Source: Ascidia mentula
Lineage: Eukaryota > Chordata > Ascidiacea > Phlebobranchia > Ascidiidae
Reading direction: 5' to 3'
NCBI GenBank assembly: GCA_947561715.1
Contig: OX387198.1
Location: 18,975,645 to 19,039,644 of the forward strand
Length of the DNA stretch: 64,000 bases
Part shown: in pieces, positions 54,530 to 64,000 of the stretch
Position numbering within the stretch: the stretch's first letter is position 1
How the letters are laid out: the number at the start of each line of letters is the position of its first letter
Position numbers and translations under genes: made by a program
Notes under the pieces: generated by a model
What the model saw: the letters and a program-made list of their open reading frames with translations, nothing else
The model's database searches: none
What the model was told of the DNA's origin: nothing

Positions 54530-55483
54530 GGCTTATTTGGTTTCAGACAGACTCTTTTCAGCATCTTCTTGTTGCAATGGTGGTAATTTCATCATTTCAC
54601 AAAATTTGTTGCAAGCATGGTGGCAGATAAAGTTGTCGATAGCAGTTGTTGATAGATTACCAGCACAGAAAAAAACCTCGAAGTTGTCATCTGTTAAAGT
54701 TGTGGTAGCAAACTTTATCGCCAGTTAATTTGGTGCAGGAACCATCGTTATTGACATGTTTTTCAAACGTTCCCTCACAAAAAGCTTCAATGGTAGCAGG
54801 GCTTTCAGTAATAAATGTCATCATACTTTAGAGTTTCACCAAAAGCAACTGGTGCTTTTGCTGACAATTTCTGTGAAATTTGCCTGGCCACAGCATGCAT
54901 TTGGACTTGTTTTCGACAATGATCTTCGACAGACATATTCATATCATTCTCTATAGTAGCCACTGCCTCCTGTTTGTACAATTTTAAAACTAGTTTTTCT
55001 CCTTTCCACTGTGTTGGTGGCAACTGGTGTGCCATATACGCATTTCGAAATGCACCACTTGCAAAAGATGAAGTGGAAACTTGTAATGTTGAATTGCTCA
55101 TTTTAACCCATGTACTGTCACTCAATGAAAAAGACTCTAGTTGTGTTGAAATGATTTTAACTTCGTTTTTAATGACTTTGCCAGCTTTAAGTAAAGTGCT
55201 AATGGAAATTGATTTGGGCACATAGCCTGACTTTGTAGGATCACATATCTTCTTGTTTTTAGATAGGATTCCAAAAATCTGATGTAAAGAAACTTTTTGC
55301 CTTTGACTTGGTCCAGTCTTCTGCATGATGGACCACATCACATGTTCCCTGTGGAGCCTGGTAATATTTTTCACAAGCTAATTTAATGTTGTTAAGATTT
55401 ACCTCATCGAATGGGAATGGTACAAAGTCTCTTGTGTCTAATGGGTTAAACTTTTTCAGTCTTCCAGATGGGGTTGATGACAT
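54530..55483 (-). pseudogene. alpha-kinase-like gene carried by the transposon
   Basis: Minus-strand blocks in order are an N-terminal region (55483 to about 55260) and FASGAFRNAYMAHQ with WKGEKLVLKLYKQE (the nucleotide-binding lobe of alpha-kinases of the eEF2K/MHCK type). SPATIEAFCEGTFEKHVNND follows (near 54770), then FFCAGNLSTTAIDNFICHHA with CNKFCEMMKLPPL (zinc-binding C-terminal part). The blocks fall in more than one frame and the central DIQG-like segment is not seen, so this copy looks broken. Alpha-kinases phosphorylate Ser/Thr; what a transposon gains from one is unknown. Confidence 0.65.
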
Positions 55484-55863
55484 TCTTTTCCTTGACTTTT
55501 CTTGCGTTTCATGCCAACTCTTTTTTCAAAATCATCCCAAACAAGCTAAAAGTATTTATTTAAGTAATGTTGAAGTAATGCTTCCCAAATCATGAATATA
55601 CAACAGAGTTAAGGATATTTATATCACCCACAAAGGCACTGTCAGATTATTGAAATAAGAGACTGACAATGCAGGTGAAATCTATATACCTGAAATGAAC
55701 CATTGTTGGCTCTTTCTAAGTAAGTTTACAAAAAATTCAATCTAAGACTAATGTTCGTTTTTCTGCCAACACGTATTTTAACCGCGTGGTTTAATATGGA
55801 TACACCTTAGGCCAGCTGAACATTTCCAAACAACGTTCTAATGTAAACCCAAAACATGCAGCC

Positions 55864-56349
55864 TGTGGCAACACGCATGTTTTCCCTGGCCTAGTTCTGA
55901 CCACGCCGCATGTTTCCTGAAATTCAATACTGGAACACTAGACGGAAAGGATGCAGGCGGAGCTAAGCCTTCCTGCAGAGTTCAAACCAAGCTGCTGATA
56001 CCCTGCTGGACAACCACGTTTTTCCTGAATGTTTGTTATAAAACGCCCTCGTAGTAATTGTTCGCTCTCTCAGTCGCTCGTATTCTCTCGGCCCTGTCGT
56101 TATTCTTCCCATCGCGCTGTAAACGTTCGCACGTTCTTTTAATAGTTAAATTCGCTGCAATTCAGTCACGTGTTAAACGCGCTTGAAACAAGTTAAACTT
56201 AAGCCACCTGGTAATTGCAATCGTGTGTTTCCATTAATAAAGAAGTCTGTTCACGGAGCTTTTAATTCAGTAGTCTATATCAGCAAGAACACGCAAACAG
56301 ACTTTAGCTTCAGCAAAGCAGCGACTGGGAATCTTACTTGTACGCTGCA
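55864..56349 (+). repeat. 5' LTR of the env-bearing Gypsy copy
   Basis: It has a TATAAAA box near 56037 and ends at TACGCTGCA before the primer-binding site. It differs from the right LTR at only a couple of bases plus one short length difference. No spliced-leader word is present. Confidence 0.9.
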
Positions 56350-56603
56350 CTGGTGACCCCGACGTGATCACAATTGCTCTTACCAAGTTGGTTTGTTCCG
56401 TTTATTTTTGAAAAATATTCTACTGAATTGCATTCTTGCGAGTCTCACAAGTCTTTTTGCTCTTACCAGAACTGAATCTATCTTCTTGGAGGATCGTCGA
56501 GAACCGCTTCTTCGGAAACTACGTTCCCAGACGCTCCTTTGTCACGGTACTGTACAATATTTCATTTTATTTTTGTTTGTGTGTCGCTTTTCTTAGTATC
56601 AGA

Positions 56604-57330
56604 ATGAGTTGGTTTCCGTTTAAACAATCGGACAAGCCAGGTAGTTTGCGAAAAACACCTTCGCGCGGAAGGGTTCGTTTCACACCAGACGAGTTAGATA
56701 AGGTTCGTGAAGCGATGCGGGACGATTGTCGCATGATTGATACACGGCTAGGCCCGGTGCGCGCAAAATCACCACATGCTGGACCATCAGGTTCGCAACG
56801 ATTTTCGACGTTGCCTGATGATTTTAGCAGTCGTGTGAATCCAGCCGACGAGCGCTTACCTAAGTTGACTCGATCCCCTAGTACATCTCCAGTCAGAATG
56901 TCGCGAAGAGGATTAGTGCCGACGCCAAGTGTTCCAAAGCTTACTTTGCCTGCTGTTTAGACGAGCATGCCTCGAGCGTGGTTCAAAAGCGTTGAGCAGA
57001 CATTGGGAAGCTGTGGAATTAGTGGCGAGTCGCAGATGTTTAATTACGTTGTGTCTAGCCTTGGTGAGGAACAAATTTCTAAAGTTGGCCACGTGGTTTT
57101 GAGTAGAGCTCATGATGAACCATACTCTGCTTTAAAGAATGCGCTTATTACGTTTTATGAAAAAAGCGAAATAAGTCGTCTTAATCAGTTGTTGAATGAG
57201 ACGTCATTGAAAGGTAGACGCCCCACCGAGTTATTACATGAGATGTTGTCGTTGTTGGATGCAAGAAATGGTTTGGACCCGATGACCGAACGCTTGTTGA
57301 ATCGGTGTCGAAGAGGTAGAATTTTTGGGA
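56604..57330 (+). mobile_element. Gypsy gag region
   Basis: A basic, Ser/Pro-rich N-terminus starting MSWFPFKQSDKPGS is followed by a helical capsid-like part (VVSSLGEEQISKVGHVVLSR, EKSEISRLNQLLNETS). It resembles the gag of the Gypsy copy at 11.9 kb in layout (IGHIILGK-type block). Fossil part. Confidence 0.65.
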
Positions 57331-57369
57331 CATCAAGTCACTTGTCATGGTTTTCACCCGTTAGAAAAC

Positions 57370-59286
57370 AAGGCCTAAAACGATAGAAGAATTACGTAAA
57401 TTTCTTGGCATGCTAATGTTCTATAGAAGATTCATTCCACACTGCGCTGAACATACCCAAGTCTTAACGGCCATGTTGCAGAAAGCCTTCAGGAAACGCA
57501 AATTCATTGATTGATCCCCTGAACAAATAGTGGCGTTTGACAAAGCTAAGGAATTGTTGAGCACGGAAACCATGCTACATTATCCAAAGTTTAATGGCAA
57601 GTTTTCATTGGTTTGCGATTGCAGTAACTTTGCTATGGGAGCGGTGTTAAATCAGTTTGAGAATGGTCAATGGTTGCCACTTGCATTTTTCTCTCGGAAG
57701 TTGAATTCCGCTCAAAGTAAATACTCGACGTTTGACCGAGAATTGTTGGCTATTTATGAAGCAATAAGGCATTTCAAACCTTTATTACGTGGTAGAGATT
57801 TCAATGTTGTCACCGATCATAAGCCATTGGTAAAAGCGTTTCACTCCATGTCTGACAATCTTTCACCACGTCAAGAACGGCATTTTGATTACATTTCACA
57901 ATTTACATCTCAGATTGAACACATCCAAGGTTTACAAAATGTTGTCGCGGATTGTTTGTCAATTTCCGGAGACAATCGACTTTCACGAGTTGTCAGTAGA
58001 ACAGGACACTTTGCGCTTTCAGAACTTGCTAGAACAGGATTGTAGGTCTCTTCAACTTGTGAAACGAAGATGGCCAGAAATTAATGTCGATCTCATTGGA
58101 GATATTTCCACAGGTGTTTTTAGGTTGGTTGTTCCTACTGGTTTTAGAAAACAAATTTTCAACACGGTTCATTCTTTATCACATGCTGGAATTAGAATTA
58201 CTGAGAAATTGATTGGAGAACGGTACGTTTGGCCAGGTATGAGAAAAGATATCCATGAGTGGTGTAAAACTTGTTTACAATGTCAAGCCGCAAAGGTACA
58301 AAGGCATAACACTGCGCCGCTAGGAAGTTATATTGAGCCACAGGAGCGTTTTACCGATCTTAATTTGGATGTCGTAGGACCTTTACCAAATTCTAATGGT
58401 TATAGCTATATCTTTACTATCATTGATAGATTCACAAGGTGGTTAGAAGCTATTCCTCTCACTAACATTTCTGCTAGTAATTGTGCTGATGCATTTCTAC
58501 TCAATTGGATTTCGCGGCATGGAGTTCCTCTTCGTATAACAACAGATCGAGGATCTAATTTTGTTTCCGGTTTATTTACGGATCTTTGTGAATTAAATTA
58601 TGTAATAGCACGAGCTATCACCCAATCGGAAATGGCCTGATCGAGAACACCCATCGAAGATTAAAGGCAGCTCTTAAAGCAAGACCAATGGACTGGCATT
58701 CAAATTTAGGTTTGGTAATGTTGGGTATACACGCTAGTTACAACCAGGAATTAGATTGTTCCCCGGCCGAATTGGTTTTTGGAACCACTTTAAGATTACC
58801 TTTGGAATTCTTTGAAGATACTGCATCTGTCTCTCACCGTTCAGAATACGCAACACAACTTTCATCCTTATGTCAAATCTAACCTTTTCAGCAAGACGAC
58901 CACAACCACCTCGCAAATCTTACCTGGACAAGGATCTTCAAACGTGTACCCATGTCTTTGTTAAAATAAGAGGCCACAGAACACCACTTCAAAATCATTA
59001 CAAAGGACCATACAAAGTCTTAGAAAAGCATGACAAATACTTTGTATTGGCTATGTCCGGACGGGAAGATAGTGTTTCCATTGATAGGATTAAAGTAGCT
59101 CATTTGCCTAATAACATACCTTCGGATTCTGGCACACTAGATACTGTTCAGGACACTCAGGATACCGTATTAGACCAATCTAATCTACCTCTTGTTACAG
59201 ATTTCGAGACACCAGAAACACCGGAACCAACAACGTTCACCAGACGTGGTCGCGAAATCCGAAAACCATTAAGATTCAGACAATAA
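57370..59286 (+). mobile_element. Gypsy pol region (RNase H and integrase)
   Basis: Recognised parts are the end of the RT domain (IEELRKFLGMLMFYRRFIPH), RNase H (FSLVCDCSNFAMGAVLNQFE, DFNVVTDHKPLVKAF), integrase zinc-binding and core domains (VWPGMRKDIHEWCKTCLQCQ, FTIIDRFTRWLEAIPL) and a C-terminal tail. Several breaks. Confidence 0.75.
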
Positions 59287-59289
59287 GCC

Positions 59290-61071
59290 ATGTTCATAAA
59301 AAGTGTTGTTTCCGTGAGAGGTGAAGTACAATTTAAATTATGCCACGAAACAAGTTCACGTGGCGAATATAGTGTGGTTGAACCCACATCCTGCCACCGT
59401 AATGTCCCCCCAATTAAAATTCCAATATTCATGTGTCAAACTAACATAGACTCTTTTGATAGTGTTCATTATTTCTTCGGAGCTAAAACTCACGAAATTA
59501 CGACAAAAGCAGGTTCCCCTCCAGTTCCAAACGTCTGCGAGGGATGGAAACGAAATCTGGTTGCAGACAACATCGGGACATTACAACCGATCACGGAAAC
59601 GTCCTGGACTACGGAAAATAAACTAACAGTAGAGTATAAATGGCCTACCTCGGCACACGGTAGTGTTGTGAATGCTTTACTGACTAAGTCGGATATTCTT
59701 TATGATCATTTGCAAAAACAAATGAAAAGTGCTATTGGACTTTTGTCCAATTGTGATGTGAAGAAAGGTTTCTGTACTGTTGGCACTAGAACCTTTATTT
59801 GGGATCCTCCCTCTGACATTGATTGTCCAAATACCACTCCTTTAGGTGTACATAAAATGTCCCTTCATTATAACAAAGGCCAAGACAAACCTTATCGTTT
59901 AGAAATTAAAGAATTGGGAATAAGTATTCATCATGAGGCACAATGTCCCCCGGGTACTTCTAATTGCTATGGAACTAATACGTTTTGTGATCCTGGTGGG
60001 TTAATTCTTGCCTATCACAATTGCTCGACTTTAGAAATGTCGCCCACTGTTATGAATAATAATATTCGTAGAATCACAGGAAACCCTGATGCTAGATTTG
60101 TTACAGAAGTCGGTGACGTTGTGAATGAGAAGTTCGTACACCTGACTGCAGAGCTTCATTACATGGAATGTCAGATGAACTCTGTGTTAACCACAATCTA
60201 CTCCTTATTGGCCAGGCAATATCCAGGAGAATCTCTCAGTGGACTCCTCGGCGAACCCAAAGCTGCCATAACAATAGGTGATCTTATAACTGAACTGAGT
60301 TGCCAGGATATTAGTGGTATTATATTGCACGATTTACGTGTCGGCAACCTTTTCGCAACTCGTCCCGTCATAGAATTTCGTAATGCAGCTGGTAAAAGTG
60401 TTAAAGGCCAGTTGTATCGCGACGGGTTTGTCTACAAGAACGTAAAGTTTCTTGAGAATTACATCCCTGGACGAGTCATGACATTTAAAGTAAAGGGAAA
60501 GTATTATACATATGAGAATTATACTTTAGCTCATGTAAATACAAAGGTTCGTGAGTTGCAACCACGAATAACTCCAATTCATTATACCCCCTATAGTGTC
60601 GATTTCCAGTCTATAATGTCGGAACACCCTAGACCTTCTACTGGTCTTGACGACATGACCTCTATGCTTATGGCATTAAGTCAAGCACGACTGACGCACG
60701 ACAAGTTGTATCATTTTATTAATTCTAATCTTAAGTCTAACGTAGACGCCGACATGGGTTACGTTGCCAAGACTGCACAGAACGTGGTAACAAATGTTTT
60801 TATCTCAGCAATCAGTGAGATTACTAACCCCATCTTATGTGGTATTTTTACGATATTCTTCTTTTTGGCCATGATATGGGGTGGTGTTTTGACATTCTGG
60901 GCATCTAAGTATTATGTTCCCATAGTTTGGAATGCCATTGGAGATAAAGTCCGTACTTATAGAACCACACCTAGCCAACCGCCTGATGAGTCGGACAATG
61001 CAAATAATATTACGGACTATGAATTATCGACCCGTAGTGGAAACTCTGAGCGAATAGGCCAACGCTTATAG
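59290..61071 (+). mobile_element. env-like frame of the Gypsy copy
   Basis: A 593-codon open frame follows pol. Its cysteine-rich ectodomain-like part and several N-x-S/T sites precede a strong membrane segment (about residues 533-560) and a short polar tail, the layout of an envelope glycoprotein. No clear signal peptide is seen at the first ATG, so the true start may be supplied by splicing, as is usual for env of Gypsy-type elements. The family of the envelope cannot be set by eye. Confidence 0.6.
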
Positions 61072-61353
61072 GCCAACGCTTAACGCTATCCTCAGTTACC
61101 CGGACGTGCCTAATTAATTGATCGGATTTTCTTGTAAATATGCATGCATTCCTTTTGAGCATTTTACTGCCAGTTTTTCATTTTTTTACACAGAAAAATA
61201 ATCCACCGTGACAGCTTGCGACCACGACGGAAACACAGACGATGACCAGCAAAGCAGCAAGCCAATTCAACTCGATTCACCGCACAACAACCTAACGACA
61301 AGACATTACCGGATTTCGGATAGAAACTATCATCTTGACAAGGAAGGGGCATG

Positions 61354-61816
61354 TGTGGCAACACGCATGTTTTCCCTGGCCTAGTTCTGACCACGCCGCA
61401 TGTTTCCTGAAATTCAATACTGGAACACTAGACGGAAAGGATGCAGGCGGAGCTAAGCCTTCCTGCAGAGTTCAAACCAAGCTGCTGATACCCTGCTGGA
61501 CAACCACGTTTTTCCTGAATGTTTGTTATAAAACGCCCTCGTAGTAATTGTTCGCTCTCTCAGTCGCTCGTATTCTCTCGGCCCTGTCGTTATTCTTGCC
61601 ATCGCGCTGTAAACGTTCGCACGTTCTTTTAATAGTTAAATTCGCTGCAATTCAGTCACGTGTTAAACGCGCTTGAAACAAGTTAAACTTAAGCCACCTG
61701 GTAATTGCAATCGTGTGTTTCCATGCTTTTAATTCAGTAGTCTATATCAGCAAGAACACGCAAACAGACTTTAGCTTCAGCAAAGCAGCGACTGGGAATC
61801 CTACTTGTACGCTGCA
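61354..61816 (+). repeat. 3' LTR of the env-bearing Gypsy copy
   Basis: Near-identical partner of 55864-56349. The AGCC target duplication follows at 61817-61820. Confidence 0.9.
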
Positions 61817-62129
61817 AGCCTGCCGTCGCCTAAGATGCTCTAATCCGTAGCATTTGCTTCTTTTAACCGGATCGAATGATGTTTGCCACAGAAGAACTCT
61901 AGTCACCTAGAGAATTGTAGGACGCTTCTGAGGACAACTCCAATTACTTTTTAATGTCTGCACATGAATGAAGCACCTCAGACCGTTCGAGTTCGAACTC
62001 AGCTGGGCAACGCATACGATATCTATAGATTTTGATAGCGATGGGCCATCACGCAATTGATCCCATTAAGATGATAGCGCTGGGCCACGTGTAGTTTTGT
62101 TAATTGTGTAAAGTTGGTGTTTATTTAAA

Positions 62130-63040
62130 AAAAGGTTGCTATCAAATACCCGTTCGCACTTTTCTCGGTCATTTTATGCTGCCATCCCATTAGTCTTGGA
62201 CAATTAACTAAGCCGCGCTAGAAGTTCGCACTTGCAAACGTAAGTCTGGTCTCAGAGTCGAATTTAGTATTTATTACCGACTGGAATCAATTGGTACGCT
62301 GCACCGCGATCACTTTTGCTTTTGTCAGGTTGGTTTCTAATTTACTTGTTGAGGAGTAAATCATGGTAGAAGTCTAACTGCTGTAAGCATGTTTTGTCTA
62401 TAACACTATGCTAAGCAAGTAAACGTCTATTCTTCATGGTTATGTCAGTATGTATGTTTTAAGAAGGGGACGTTAAGTTTTTTTTGGCATACGTGTTTAA
62501 CGTTACTTAATGGTGATTATTATCTGTGATAACACAAAGAAAAACAAAACTAATAGCTTTACAAGAAAAGGAGACATTCTACATCTAGCTCACAAGATTG
62601 GGAAAAAAGTTTGTAGGAGAGTAAAACGAGTACACAAAGGTTCTCAGAGTAATTACACCAAAAAGAGAATATCAAAATTCATCATGTGTTTATTTTATTT
62701 TTTCTGCCCATGCGGCAAAATAGAACATCTCATAACAAAAAAAAAAAAAAAATTTAGGCAAAAATTGTTTTAAGTCATAAACTTTTGCATGCATTTGTAT
62801 AACCTTCTTCAAATGTATTTTGTGGTGCCTTTTCTTTCTTTGCAGTTTGTTTTACTATACTTTGCTATCTTATGGTCAAAGAAAAGGCAAAAAAAGGTGC
62901 ACAAAACTAAATAAAAAATTGGATTAATTAAATATTTGGCTTTGTGACTGAACCGAATTCTATCCTACAACTTGGTCTGCTGACAAATGTTTCTTTTTAT
63001 TATGACACACCAAGAGTATTTTGTTACCAGACATCAAGCA
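62130..63040. other. gap, no gene seen
   Basis: AT-rich flank to the right of the IS3EU-like element, with a long A run at about 62740. No convincing frame or repeat partner. Confidence 0.3.
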
Positions 63041-63372
63041 AGGACACATTTGTACCCTGTACCAGATTGTGGGCAAACATTTGTTAATGTTACCAACCAC
63101 AGAAACATCCAGATGTAGCAAAAGAATAATTTTTTCACGACAACCAAGGGATAAGATGTGTCCAAATACTGCCACAAGGTTGTGTTATGTTTTAAAGCTC
63201 ACATGACATCCACATTTATAGTAAGGATTTTTTGGACCTGTATGTGCAACAGATGACAACAACTGGTGTTGGTAAACACAGCAATCCTGTCAGTGACACT
63301 GTGGCGTTATCATACAGGAAACAAATTATTCATGCCATTAGTAATCCTCAAAATGTGTATGAAAAGATATAA
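63040..63372 (+). other. possible coding remnant
   Basis: One plus-strand frame from about 63205 reads DIHIYSKDFLDLYVQQMTTT, GVGKHSNPVSDTVALSYRKQ and IIHAISNPQNVYEKI before a TAA. The even codon pattern suggests an old exon or transposon gene, but I do not recognise it. Upstream sequence is cysteine-rich but broken. Confidence 0.25.
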
Positions 63373-63689
63373 CCCTTTCAACTGGTAAATACAAGCATTA
63401 CATAGTAATTTGATTCTAAAGTTTCAAACCCATTTACATTCTAAAAATGATTTGAAAACCTTTGCCCACCAGTCGGTTGATCGGTCACTAAAATATTCTT
63501 CTTCCTGTTTCAACAGCGTGATTGGACAGAATTTATTATTATTCTATTATAACTCTGCTTGCCCACTGTCCAACTGATTAAATGTAATAGAAATTGGCAA
63601 CTTACAGTATTGGAGTAGGCCCAGATAAACACCCGAAAACCGTAACCTGTAGTGCAAAATTAAAATTTACAAAACCACTAGAATTATAT

Positions 63690-63790
63690 CAGATGCGCAA
63701 AAGAGCCATAATAGTCAATGAGAGCTGCAGACAGGTTTCGACCTGTAAGGTCGCATTAGTGCAGCTGGTGACCGTGGCACATGCTGGCTG
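63690..63790. repeat. copy of the GCTGCAGACAG dispersed repeat
   Basis: GCGCAAAAGAGCCATAATAG followed by TCAATGAGAGCTGCAGACAG (about 63694-63735) matches 32807-32846 with one or two changes. A TTTCGACCT(G/A)(T/A)AAGGTC word follows here and also occurs at 32680-32696. Confidence 0.6.
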
Positions 63791-64000
63791 GTAGACTAGC
63801 AGGCACACAGATTTCCACTTTGTGGTACCTTTCGGTCAATGGGTACCAAACTACCCAAGCCAAATCGCGACATCCAGCAAGTCTACAAACCTAATGATCG
63901 CGGACATGCGCGGTGGGGCGATCGTGCCATTGCAAAAATATTGGGCGAAACTGTGGATGCCCGTCCAGGCGAAATCGACTTTTCACGATTAGCCTACTAA

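Larger units (their letters stand above)
55864..61816 (+). mobile_element. Gypsy LTR element with env-like frame, broken, in the right inverted repeat
   Basis: LTRs of about 486 and 463 bp (55864-56349, 61354-61816) begin TGTGGCAACACGCATG and end TACGCTGCA, flanked by an AGCC duplication. The primer-binding stretch TGGTGACCCCGACGTG follows the left LTR. Parts are gag (56604-57330), pol pieces with RNase H and integrase (57370-59286), and an env-like frame (59290-61071). The LTRs are nearly identical by eye, so the insertion is young. gag-pol is broken, with several breaks; the env-like frame looks open. It lies inside the terminal repeat of the IS3EU-like element. Confidence 0.85.
51784..62110 (+). 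mobile_element. IS3EU-like DNA transposon with long inverted ends and an alpha-kinase gene
   Basis: Sequence 51955-52345 is inverted on the right as 55785-55863 plus 61817-62110, a terminal repeat of roughly 390 bp once the Gypsy insertion is set aside. Shared words include CGTGGCCCAGCGCTATCAT, GAACTCGAACGGTCTGAGG-like, AGCATCTTAGGCGACGGCAG and CTAAGGTGTATCCATAT. The left side extends to TATGGTGGCCCATTGCTATC at 51784, followed by reiterated AAAACAAAAATG words; the right side lacks this outer part. Inside are an integrase-type transposase (plus) and an alpha-kinase-like gene (minus), convergent. Without the Gypsy copy the element is about 4.4 kb. The name IS3EU is by resemblance of the transposase. 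Confidence 0.65.

Noticed and set aside
54530-55483. Alpha-kinase as a host housekeeping kinase such as eEF2K
   Set aside because: It lies inside the transposon ends, is broken, and has no calmodulin-binding or other accessory domains in sight.
59290-61071. The 593-codon frame as a host membrane protein gene
   Set aside because: It lies between Gypsy pol and the 3' LTR inside matching LTRs, the usual place for env.
51784-62110. A Polinton-like large element because of the long inverted repeats and integrase
   Set aside because: No DNA polymerase B, packaging ATPase, protease or capsid genes are present, and the extra length comes from a nested LTR element.

Overview
This is a transposon-dense stretch of an animal nuclear genome, most probably from an ascidian tunicate. 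The main clue is a 16-base word, ATTCTATTTGAATAAG, which equals the trans-spliced leader (SL) of Ciona intestinalis mRNAs. It occurs several times here inside LTRs. The mix of repeats (BEL/Pao, Gypsy, R2-like and L1-like LINEs, hAT, PIF/Harbinger, Mutator-like, CACTA-like and IS3-like DNA transposons) fits an invertebrate chordate. I cannot name the species. Nothing is bacterial: there are no operons or ribosome binding sites, and introns are GT-AG.

Layout. 0-4 kb: a candidate host gene built from tiny exons (16-33 bases). It includes a tandem array in which each 97-bp unit carries one 18- or 21-base exon, and a Harbinger-type non-autonomous element sits in one of its introns. 4.6-10.9 kb, minus strand: a Mutator-like element (MULE) encoding a transposase with a SWIM finger and a Ulp1-type protease plus PHD finger, interrupted by a BEL/Pao element. 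11.4-14.1 kb: a palindromic MITE and a broken Gypsy copy. 14.1-21.6 kb, minus strand: a CACTA-like element holding a rearranged Gypsy copy, which in turn holds an apparently intact hAT transposon (14977-17364, 8-bp target duplication). 21.9-35 kb: hAT remnants, two tRNA-like genes in a tandem duplication, a solo BEL LTR, and LINE and Gypsy scraps. 36.6-40.5 kb: a Gypsy pol remnant and an L1-like LINE split by a solo BEL LTR. 40.5-47 kb: an R2-like LINE containing a Harbinger copy that contains a second, apparently intact Harbinger. 49.4-51.5 kb: the 3' end of a second BEL family and another R2-like piece. 51.8-62.1 kb: an IS3EU-like DNA transposon with long inverted ends, an integrase-type transposase and an alpha-kinase-like gene. 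Its right inverted repeat is split by a Gypsy copy with an env-like reading frame. 62.1-64 kb: mostly unassigned.

Most striking are the SL words. In two BEL families they lie about 160-190 bases into the LTR, where transcription would be expected to begin, and one LTR holds two in tandem. This suggests these elements are trans-spliced and copy the leader back into the genome. The microexon gene and the kinase-carrying transposon are the other items most worth following. Apart from the microexon gene and possibly the tRNA-like genes, I see no convincing host gene. All reading was by eye, so boundaries marked approximate may be off by tens of bases.
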